5,178 nucleotides of DNA from an uncultured Bilophila sp. (GTDB lineage: Bacteria; Desulfobacterota; Desulfovibrionia; Desulfovibrionales; Desulfovibrionaceae). A program made the translations under genes and the position numbers. Below are positions 1 through 5,178 of the stretch, piece after piece; position 1 is the first letter of the stretch; each line of letters starts with the position of its first letter. The notes below the pieces were generated by a model. The model did not search any database. It saw only the letters and a list, made by a program, of their open reading frames with translations, and had not been told where the DNA came from. The stretch covers positions 1-5,178 of the forward strand of contig CAUHBW010000288.1 in the NCBI GenBank assembly GCA_959604115.1, in the 5' to 3' direction.

Positions 1-838
1 TGTTGAACTGCGAACCGCTCTCATAGCCGACCATGATCGCCGCCGTGCTGGCGTCCTTCCCTTCGACCAGCATGAGCCGTTCCGCTTCGTAAAGACGCAG
101 GCGTTTCTGGAACTGGAGCGGGCTCAGGCTCGTCACCTGTCTGAAATGCCGGTGAAAGGTCGAAGGGGCCATATTGACCCGCCGGGCCAGTTCCTCGATA
201 TGAAGGGGCCTTACATAATTTTCCCGCAGCCATGAAATGGCCCGGGCAATCTGGCTGGCCTGCGTGCCGCCGGTACTGAACAGCCTCAGGCACCCTCCCT
301 GGCTCCCCGCGAGCAGATGGAAATGAATCTCGCGGAGAATCATGGGGGCGAAAATCGGTATCCTTGACGGCGTATCCAGCAGATCGACAAGCCGGGTAAA
401 GGCTTCAAGCAGGTCTTCGCCCGCCTCGGAAATGACCACGGGATTTGAAGGGATCGCCTGCGACGTCACGATGGAAGGCATTTCTGTTATCAACTGCGTG
501 ATGATATGCCTGTCCAGTTTGATCGACAGCGAAAGAAAAGGCCGTTGCGGAGAAGCCTGCGTGATATGGAACACGCCCGGCATGTCCACGCCGACGACCA
601 TGCAGCGCCGTTCGCCGTAGTTGGCCTCCTGATTGCCGATCAGGGAACGTTTGAATCCCTGCACCACCAGTGCGGCTATGGGGTAATAGAAGCATTTTGC
701 CGCGGAGGTTTCCTCGTCGAAACGGCTCAACGCCAATCCGGGAATCGCGGTTTCCAGTCGGGACTGTTCCGGCAACCATCGAAGCATCTTTTCTTTGAGG
801 ACACCGTTGCGTTCCTCTACGCCCATCTTTTCGGACAT
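1..838 (-). CDS. AraC-family transcriptional regulator, YqhC-like (AraC_N + AraC HTH), 3' end cut by window
   Basis: This is a cytoplasmic DNA-binding regulator. I translated the minus strand from the ATG at 836-838 and found 279 codons open to the left edge without a frameshift. Residues about 20-165 match the AraC_N type of N-terminal domain (PF06719, the YqhC group) in layout, with the characteristic L-L-E-A-F-T-R-L-V-D-L-L-D and I-L-R-E-I-H-F-H-L-L stretches followed by S-Q-G-G-C-L-R. Residues about 198-279 are an AraC double helix-turn-helix. The first HTH is near 213-236 (H-I-E-E-L-A-R-R-V-N-M-A-P-S-T-F-H-R-H-F), the linker helix includes S-P-L-Q-F-Q-K-R-L-R-L, and the second HTH contains V-G-Y-E-S-G-S-Q-F-N. 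The second recognition helix is cut by the edge; relatives usually end about 15-25 residues later. The start is supported by a GGAG 7 bases upstream. YqhC responds to aldehydes in E. coli, but the ligand and targets here are unknown. No target gene is visible, since the gene lies downstream of a terminated, unrelated autotransporter gene. Confidence 0.93.
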   Translation of the reverse strand, partial: MSEKMGVEERNGVLKEKMLRWLPEQSRLETAIPGLALSRFDEETSAAKCFYYPIAALVVQGFKRSLIGNQEANYGERRCMVVGVDMPGVFHITQASPQRPFLSLSIKLDRHIITQLITEMPSIVTSQAIPSNPVVISEAGEDLLEAFTRLVDLLDTPSRIPIFAPMILREIHFHLLAGSQGGCLRLFSTGGTQASQIARAISWLRENYVRPLHIEELARRVNMAPSTFHRHFRQVTSLSPLQFQKRLRLYEAERLMLVEGKDASTAAIMVGYESGSQFN

Positions 839-840
839 GC

Positions 841-879
841 GCAATCTCCAGCAATCATGACAGATTACATTCTATTACA
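841..879 (-). promoter_or_regulatory. Putative promoter/operator of the AraC-family gene with two pairs of 10-bp-spaced direct repeats
   Basis: Read on the minus strand, TGTAAT occurs at 874-879 and again at 864-869, and GATTGC occurs at 851-856 and again at 841-846. Each pair is separated by exactly four bases, giving a 10-bp period. TGTAAT and the overlapping TAGAAT (869-874) each match 5 of 6 bases of a sigma-70 -10 box, but I see no good -35 hexamer at 16-18 bases. AraC-type proteins bind through two HTHs in successive major grooves, so direct repeats on the same helix face could be an autoregulatory operator. The GATTGC pair flanks the ribosome binding site, so it might instead be chance or a translational signal. 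The repeats are seen; their function is inferred. Confidence 0.3.
846..849 (-). promoter_or_regulatory. Shine-Dalgarno site of the AraC-family gene
   Basis: On the minus strand GGAG stands 7 bases before the ATG at 838, which is ideal spacing. It supports this ATG over the second in-frame ATG four codons later, which has no comparable purine run at the right distance. Confidence 0.75.
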
Positions 880-1236
880 CTCATTTTCTTCACGTAGCGC
901 GTTTCAGGCCGTATGTCCAGTCCCACTGGATGGCCTCGGTTCGGCGTCGTTACGCGATACCCCGCCCCCCGCCGGGCGGGCACCCCAAGGACGGTTCGAG
1001 CGGAACAGGCAAAGCTCGGACAGTATCGTGTCTACCGCGTACCCGCAGGCCGCACCATCATCCAAAGAAAACATAAGGAGTGCGGCGGTGTCCGATGAGA
1101 CGGCGAACGCCGTTCCTTCACCTCCATCCTGTTGCACGAAGAAGTGTTTCCCGATGAAAGACGTAAGGAAACCGATTACGCCAACAAACGGTTTCACCCA
1201 AAACAGGATTCATGCCACGACGCTTTCACAAACGAA
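880..1236. other. Intergenic region without a convincing gene
   Basis: This is the gap between the autotransporter terminator and the AraC-gene promoter area. The only minus-strand frame of any length (GTG at 1197 down to 904) has no ribosome binding site, and its second half has shadow-like composition (Pro/Arg/Gly-rich). The plus-strand frames crossing it run into the AraC gene or the autotransporter and have no recognisable domain. Small structures present are a 5-bp inverted repeat TCCAG/CTGGA at 916-920 and 926-930, loosely flanked by AGGCC/GGCCT, and the GC-rich hairpin at 961-980. I see no tRNA, rRNA or known riboswitch. A small RNA or a decayed gene remnant cannot be excluded. Confidence 0.5.
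961..980. repeat. GC-rich inverted repeat (7-bp stem)
   Basis: CCCGCCC at 961-967 pairs with GGGCGGG at 974-980 around a 6-base loop, so the whole stem is G-C pairs. No T-run follows on either strand, so a classical intrinsic terminator is not supported. The minus strand carries dense G-runs here. It could be a structural element of the intergenic transcript or of no function. Confidence 0.4.
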
Positions 1237-1262
1237 GCCCTCCATGTTTCGATGGAGGGCCT
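1237..1262 (-). terminator. Probable Rho-independent terminator of the autotransporter gene
   Basis: A perfect 10-bp inverted repeat (AGCCCTCCAT and its complement on the minus strand) closes a 6-base loop CGAAAC. It begins about 30 bases after the autotransporter stop codon. On the minus strand the stem is followed by TTCGTTTGTG, a T-enriched but interrupted tail, so termination may be imperfect. On the plus strand a six-T run sits at 1268-1273 after a short CACCG spacer, so weak bidirectional activity is conceivable. Position and stem strength make this the natural end of the autotransporter transcript. Confidence 0.72.
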
Positions 1263-1292
1263 CACCGTTTTTTGAAAAGGACGTTTCGCCCG

Positions 1293-4200
1293 CTAGAACT
1301 TATACGTAAAGCTCAGGTTGACGCCCTGCCCCGTCCGGTGTTCGGACGCCTGCACGCCGTAGTTGAGGCCGAAGGACAGGTTGTCCTTCGCCACCTCAAG
1401 ACCGATTGTGCCGTCAACGCTGGTCGCGTCCATGATCCGCGAGGTGACGGTGTCCGACGCACCCACGCCGCGCACGCTCGCTCGGGTCTTGGCCTTCAGG
1501 TCGCCCGTCGCGGGCACGACCGAAACGTCGGCCCTCGGCTTTACCTTCCAGCCTGACTTGGTTTCGAAATCGCGGCTGAAGCTCACGCCCACCGGGAAGG
1601 TCCAGATGTGCCGCGTATCCTTGCCGATGCGGAACACATCGTGATCATTGATGCGCGACGTGAAGGCGTCGGTGGTCACGCCCAGATAGCGCACCCCGGC
1701 GTGGGGCATCACGTCCACCCAGTCCGTGCCGAGCAGGTACTCGCCGCGCAGGCCCGCCGTCAACACGCCGGTGTCCACATCGGCCTCAAGCGGCCCGAGT
1801 TGCAGAGAAGCGGGCAGATGCTGCTTTATGTCGTTCTTGCCGGACGAATAGCCGAGATCGGCCACGACGTTCAGGTTGTCCCGGGTCCACGCGCCGTACA
1901 GGCTCACGCCCCAGAAGTCGAACTCGTTCTTGGTCCGGTTGAAGTCGCCGCGCGAACGGGAAGTGCCGCTCCCGGCGTTCAAAGCCAGACCGGCACGGAA
2001 GGAGCCGAACGTGTAGTCTCCGCCGAACACGACGCCCCCAAAATCGGCGTTGTACCCGCCGTCAAGGGAGCCCGCGCCGAAGCCGCGCGCCCGTTCCGCA
2101 CCGTACAGAGCGTTGATCCAGAGGTTCAGGCCGTCTTCACGCACGGCTCCGCCCTTCCGGGCGACCATGCGCGCAAGCGACACCTCATCCTGAATGGCCT
2201 CCGCGGACGATTGCGCCGTAGCCACGGCCATACCCTGCGCGCCTCCGGCGACCGCGATCTGCGCCGCGCCGTCGATGGTCCGCACGGCCTCGGCCTTGCC
2301 GAGATAGTTTTCGTTCACGGAACGGGACAGGAACCGGATGCCCATGTTCGCGCCGCCGACATCGTTCAGCCCCTTGCCCCAGACGGCATCCATCGTATTG
2401 TCCAGCGACAGGCCGGGCAGGACGTCGGACGCATGTTGCGCCTCGGCCTTCACTCGGACCGAGCCGTCCTCCGCCGTGGCAAGCGCCAGCTTCATGAGCA
2501 GGTCCGGCGTGAAAAGATTCGCGCCGCTCCAGCCCTTGACGTCATTGTCCGCAAACCCGGACGTGATGGCGTAGTCGCCCTGCGTGACGCCGTCCATAAG
2601 CAACTTCGCGTTTTCGGCCACGCGCAGCGTGCCGCCTTCGGAGTTCAGGGCCGCCGCTCCGTTGAGTCCGGAACCGTCCACGATCAACAGGGAGCCGTCC
2701 GCAAACGTGGCGGTGTTCGGCGTCAGGCCGGGAACGCTGGTCAGCGAACCGTCCACGACAAGAGCCCCCTGCGCCGCATCCAGCGTTTGCGGCCTGCGGA
2801 CGGCGAGCGCGGCGGTCACGTCGTGCCGCCCCCACGTCAGCCCGGAACGGGCGAACGCGTCCCGCGACCAGTCGGTCGAGGTATCGCCAAGTACAAGCAG
2901 CGCATTCTGGCCGACCGCGACCGAGCCGTCCAACCGGTCGTCCGCAAAGGTAAAGGCACCATGCGAGGCGTCGTCCAGCGTATCCTCGCCCTTCCAAGCC
3001 GGATCGAGGAACAGGGAGCCGCCGCGCAGTTGGGTCCGGCGGGAAACGACCTTGCCCGAAGCCTTCTCGTCGCCGATCAAGACCCGGACGCCGGATGTGC
3101 CGGTCAACGCATCCGTCACCAGCGTGCCCACCACATGAATGTCGCCGCCGGATGCCTCCACGGAGGAGGATTCCAGCGCGCCGGAAACATGGGTTTCGCC
3201 GTCGCTCTGGCTCAGCGCGCCGATACGCGCCGTTCCGGAAACGCTCAGCCTGCCCCCGCCAAGCTCCACCGAGTCGGACGAGAGCGTTCCGGCTACGTTC
3301 GTTTCTCCGCCCGTCTGCCGGATGGTCGATTGCAGCCGCGCGGACTCGGCGACGTTGATCGTGCCGCCGTGGTTGTTCAGCCCGGCGACGTCCGCCGTGC
3401 CGGTTTCCGCGTTGGCCTCGCCGGTGATGGTGTGCTCCCCGGCCCGCACGTTCACGACGCTGGCTTCGGCGATCTGTACGTTGCCGGTCAGCCTCCCGCC
3501 TGATTCCATGGCGGATGTGCCGAGATTCAGCACGCCGGACGAAGTTTCTCCCTTGACCGTGCCGCCGACATAGACATTGACCGGATCGGACTTGCCTTCT
3601 CCGGCCCGCACCAGCGGCGTATCGGACGAACCGCCCACCAGCGTGAGGTAATGCCCGCCCGTCACCATGACGCTTGCGCCGTTCGCGCCGAGATCGACGT
3701 TCTTGGCACCGATGCTCCCCGGAAGCGATTCGGCATTGCGGAACGGTTCGTCGTCCACTGCCCCCGCGCCCACGACGAGGTTCTTGCCGGTTCCCTGTTC
3801 CGTACCGGTAGTGATCGTCACATTACCAAGAACCACATTGTTGAGCTGGTTGTTGTTCAGCTCGGTTACGGAGACGTTGCTCGACGGCGTGGTGACGTCG
3901 GGATCAGGCTCGGGTGCCGGAGGAACGGGCGTGGGATCGGGATCAACGACCGGAGGCACCGGATCGGGGTCCACTTCCGGCGGTACGGGATCGGGATCAG
4001 GCACCGGATCAGGATCGGGATCAACGACGGGCGGGACAGGATCGGGATCAGGGTCTACAACCGGAGGTACGGGATCTGGTTTCGTGTACAGGTTTCCCGT
4101 AAACGTGACTTCCTTCCCGGAAGAGGGCGTCTGAGCCTCGACTTGCGTGGCGTCCAGCGCGTCGGCCGCGTTTTTGGCGTATTCCAGATTGTACTTGGCG

Positions 4201-5178
4201 TCGTCGAACGAAACCAGACCAGACTGGAAATCCCAGTTGTCCGACGCGAGCTTCACGCCGCCGGGATTCGTATTGCCCCCGGAAGCGTTCAGGGCGGTAG
4301 TGAAGATCTGTCCGGTGTTGGTCACCAGAGTACCGCCCGCAAGGGTCAGCTTGCCGCCGGGGATGCCTGAGTCTTGATCCTCGGCGGCAAAGGAGAATGA
4401 CGGCAGTTCCAATGAACCACCTGTTATGGTCACCACATTTTTGATATTCCAGTCACGAGCAACACGCATGACGCCCGCTTCGATATCAACCGTTCCCTGA
4501 CAGTCCTCCAGAGAAGAATTGATTTGCAGGTTCCCTTCTCCCGTCTTCAACAAGGAAGAATCTTCCATGATCCCAAGGGAATCCCTCTTCGTATCCGGCC
4601 CGGCATAATCGGGAGCGCCTATTTGCAGTTCCTGTCCGGCGTTAATATCGAATGTCGCCGAAGAGCGCAGCAAGTAAAGAAAGCCCCCTTCATCCGCCGT
4701 ATTGCCCGATATGGCGGGAGCCGCCGCCGTTTCCGTCACATGGAAAACAATTGAGCCATCCTGCACAAAAAGCCCCCCTCCAGCCTGAGGAGCCATATTA
4801 TTCCTGAATACAGGATTTGTTACGGCGAACGAACTTGAAATGCCGCAAACGGCACCGCCCAACTCCCCAGCCCGGTTGCCTTCCATAATCGTCCCACTCA
4901 GCTCTACGTTGGGAGTGTCCTGCACATAAACCGCCCCGCCGTACTTGTCAGCCACATTGTCTTGAATCGTCGAATTCTTCACGGAAAGACCACTTGAAGA
5001 AGAATAGAAGACGCCCCCGTATGCGGCCTGATTCCCCCCTGCAAAAGAATCGGAGAATGTCACCGATGAGCTGGCTTTTGCGCAAAGAACTCCACCAAAA
5101 TTTGTGGCCGCATTCTTTTTAAACGTCGAACCCGTTATAGAGAAAAGGCTTGAGGAGCTATAGGCAACACCTCCATTG
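1293..5178 (-). CDS. Autotransporter (type Va secretion) surface protein with Pmp-like passenger repeats; 5' end outside window
   Basis: This is an outer-membrane protein that exports its own N-terminal passenger to the cell surface. The frame is open to the right edge, giving 1294 visible residues (residue 1 at 5175-5177) and a TAG at 1293-1295. The GTG at 5063 is an internal valine inside a repeat, not the start. The signal peptide is therefore not visible. Domains in order are: residues 1-171, Pmp-type GG/FxxN beta-helix coils; about 207-239, a PATR-like segment (L-L-K-T-G-E-G-N-L-Q-I); up to about 365, a mixed passenger part; 367-427, a Pro/Asp/Val linker; about 434-900, a Gly/Thr/Val-rich beta-helix with a 36-residue duplication; about 960-1015, a helical region likely to sit in the pore; 1018-1294, the barrel (PF03797 type), starting N-L-W-I-N-A-L-Y-G and ending S-F-T-Y-K-F with the terminal Phe expected for Bam recognition. 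The length of 277 residues is usual for this barrel. I see no protease catalytic motif and no clear passenger cleavage motif, so an adhesin or other structural role is likeliest, but the function is not established. Confidence 0.95.
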   Translation of the reverse strand, partial: NGGVAYSSSSLFSITGSTFKKNAATNFGGVLCAKASSSVTFSDSFAGGNQAAYGGVFYSSSSGLSVKNSTIQDNVADKYGGAVYVQDTPNVELSGTIMEGNRAGELGGAVCGISSSFAVTNPVFRNNMAPQAGGGLFVQDGSIVFHVTETAAAPAISGNTADEGGFLYLLRSSATFDINAGQELQIGAPDYAGPDTKRDSLGIMEDSSLLKTGEGNLQINSSLEDCQGTVDIEAGVMRVARDWNIKNVVTITGGSLELPSFSFAAEDQDSGIPGGKLTLAGGTLVTNTGQIFTTALNASGGNTNPGGVKLASDNWDFQSGLVSFDDAKYNLEYAKNAADALDATQVEAQTPSSGKEVTFTGNLYTKPDPVPPVVDPDPDPVPPVVDPDPDPVPDPDPVPPEVDPDPVPPVVDPDPTPVPPAPEPDPDVTTPSSNVSVTELNNNQLNNVVLGNVTITTGTEQGTGKNLVVGAGAVDDEPFRNAESLPGSIGAKNVDLGANGASVMVTGGHYLTLVGGSSDTPLVRAGEGKSDPVNVYVGGTVKGETSSGVLNLGTSAMESGGRLTGNVQIAEASVVNVRAGEHTITGEANAETGTADVAGLNNHGGTINVAESARLQSTIRQTGGETNVAGTLSSDSVELGGGRLSVSGTARIGALSQSDGETHVSGALESSSVEASGGDIHVVGTLVTDALTGTSGVRVLIGDEKASGKVVSRRTQLRGGSLFLDPAWKGEDTLDDASHGAFTFADDRLDGSVAVGQNALLVLGDTSTDWSRDAFARSGLTWGRHDVTAALAVRRPQTLDAAQGALVVDGSLTSVPGLTPNTATFADGSLLIVDGSGLNGAAALNSEGGTLRVAENAKLLMDGVTQGDYAITSGFADNDVKGWSGANLFTPDLLMKLALATAEDGSVRVKAEAQHASDVLPGLSLDNTMDAVWGKGLNDVGGANMGIRFLSRSVNENYLGKAEAVRTIDGAAQIAVAGGAQGMAVATAQSSAEAIQDEVSLARMVARKGGAVREDGLNLWINALYGAERARGFGAGSLDGGYNADFGGVVFGGDYTFGSFRAGLALNAGSGTSRSRGDFNRTKNEFDFWGVSLYGAWTRDNLNVVADLGYSSGKNDIKQHLPASLQLGPLEADVDTGVLTAGLRGEYLLGTDWVDVMPHAGVRYLGVTTDAFTSRINDHDVFRIGKDTRHIWTFPVGVSFSRDFETKSGWKVKPRADVSVVPATGDLKAKTRASVRGVGASDTVTSRIMDATSVDGTIGLEVAKDNLSFGLNYGVQASEHRTGQGVNLSFTYKF
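3102..3317 (-). repeat. Tandem 36-residue duplication in the autotransporter passenger
   Basis: Two adjacent coding units, 3210-3317 (visible residues 621-656) and 3102-3209 (657-692), align without gaps. About 18 of 36 residues are identical by eye. Shared positions include Q-x-x-G-E-T-x-V-x-G-x-L at the start, S-V-E-x-x-G-G in the middle and V-x-G-T and A-L near the end. The alternation of beta-forming residues with Gly turns fits added coils of a right-handed beta-helix. Weaker related units flank the pair, so it is the best-preserved part of a longer degenerate series. Confidence 0.75.
3897..4079 (-). repeat. Pro/Asp/Val repeat linker in the passenger (61 residues)
   Basis: Visible residues 367-427 consist almost wholly of Pro, Asp and Val, arranged as imperfect units P-D-P-D-P-V-P-P-V-V-D that vary between about 8 and 11 residues. 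At the DNA level a 17-base word is identical at 3934-3950 and 4012-4028, 78 bases apart, and GGATC-type words recur throughout. Such Pro-rich acidic runs normally form an extended, rigid, unfolded spacer. Here it lies between two beta-rich passenger parts, about 590 residues before the barrel. It resembles proline-rich stalks of pertactin-like and surface proteins by composition only. Confidence 0.88.
4665..5177 (-). repeat. Pmp-type (GG / FxxN) beta-helix repeats, 26-residue period
   Basis: Gly-Gly pairs occur at visible residues 2, 28, 54, 80, 107, 133 and 164, so the step is 26-27 residues five times and then 31. Between them stand [F/I/M]-x-x-N words: F-K-K-N at 19, I-Q-D-N at 71, M-E-G-N at 98, F-R-N-N at 124 and I-S-G-N at 156. 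One coil has a variant (F-A-G-G-N). The GG is usually followed by a small hydrophobic residue and then Y, C or F. This is the signature of the polymorphic outer membrane protein repeat (PF02415 / POMP repeat) best known from Chlamydia, which folds as a beta-helix. The array continues past the right edge, so the number of coils is a minimum. Confidence 0.85.

Noticed and set aside
405..854. A 149-codon minus-strand frame overlapping the AraC-family gene
   Set aside because: It is the same strand in another frame over the well-matched AraC_N domain; its translation shows no family features.
904..1197. A 97-codon minus-strand frame (GTG start) in the intergenic gap
   Set aside because: The first half looks mildly protein-like, but there is no ribosome binding site before the GTG. 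The second half passes through the GC-rich hairpin with Pro/Arg/Gly-rich composition, and I recognise no family. It could be a remnant, but it is not supportable as a gene.
506..1309. A 267-codon plus-strand frame crossing the AraC gene, the intergenic gap and the terminator
   Set aside because: It runs antisense to a confidently identified AraC-family gene and through the autotransporter terminator, ends inside the autotransporter 3' end, and has no domain or sensible ribosome binding site.
1608..3503. A 631-codon open frame on the plus strand, opposite the autotransporter
   Set aside because: Its translation is rich in Arg, Ala, Gly, His and Val, has no recognisable domain, and lies entirely antisense to a coding frame whose high GC at third positions suppresses stops on the opposite strand. 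It is a shadow.
3667..4134. A plus-strand frame with a Gly-Ser-Thr-rich repeat (G-S-G-S-T-T-G-G-T units)
   Set aside because: The apparent repeat protein is the antisense reading of the Pro/Asp/Val linker codons; the minus-strand frame continues through into an authentic barrel.
1..5178. Functional coupling of the AraC-family regulator with the autotransporter
   Set aside because: They are co-oriented, but separated by a probable terminator and about 450 bases, and no shared operator is visible because the autotransporter promoter lies outside the window.

Overview
The window looks like a chromosomal stretch from a moderately GC-rich Gram-negative bacterium. The style of the autotransporter barrel and passenger (an N-L-W-I-N-A-L-Y-G entry strand, a G-G-D-Y-T-F strand, a terminal Phe, PATR-like and Pmp-like passenger repeats) resembles proteins I associate with gut Desulfovibrionaceae such as Bilophila, Desulfovibrio and Mailhella. 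That assignment is from memory, not from a search, and is only moderately secure.

Both genes I can support are on the minus strand, and both are cut by a window edge. From right to left, in the direction of transcription, the layout is as follows. (1) From the right edge to 1293 runs a very large type V (autotransporter) surface protein. Its N-terminus, including the signal peptide, lies outside the window; 1294 residues and the stop are visible. (2) A 10-bp stem-loop at 1237-1262 lies about 30 bases past its stop and probably terminates its transcript. (3) An intergenic stretch of roughly 400 bases follows, with two GC-rich or small inverted repeats and no convincing gene. (4) Next come a Shine-Dalgarno site and a pair of 10-bp-spaced direct repeats. 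(5) An AraC-family regulator with a YqhC-like AraC_N domain then runs off the left edge, missing only its last few residues.

The autotransporter is modular. At its visible N-terminus are at least six coils of a Pmp-type (GG / FxxN) beta-helix with a 26-residue period. A PATR-like motif and a globular or beta-helical part follow, then a 61-residue Pro/Asp/Val linker in the middle of the passenger. Beyond the linker is a second Gly/Thr/Val-rich beta-helix containing a 36-residue tandem duplication, then an alpha-helical segment, and finally a 277-residue outer-membrane barrel ending in Phe. Base composition falls from about 70% GC in the barrel to about 46-55% in the Pmp-like end, suggesting a mosaic gene.

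The regulator and the autotransporter are separated by a terminator and a long gap, so nothing in the sequence shows that they function together. I found no RNA gene, CRISPR array, insertion sequence or evident novel multi-gene system.
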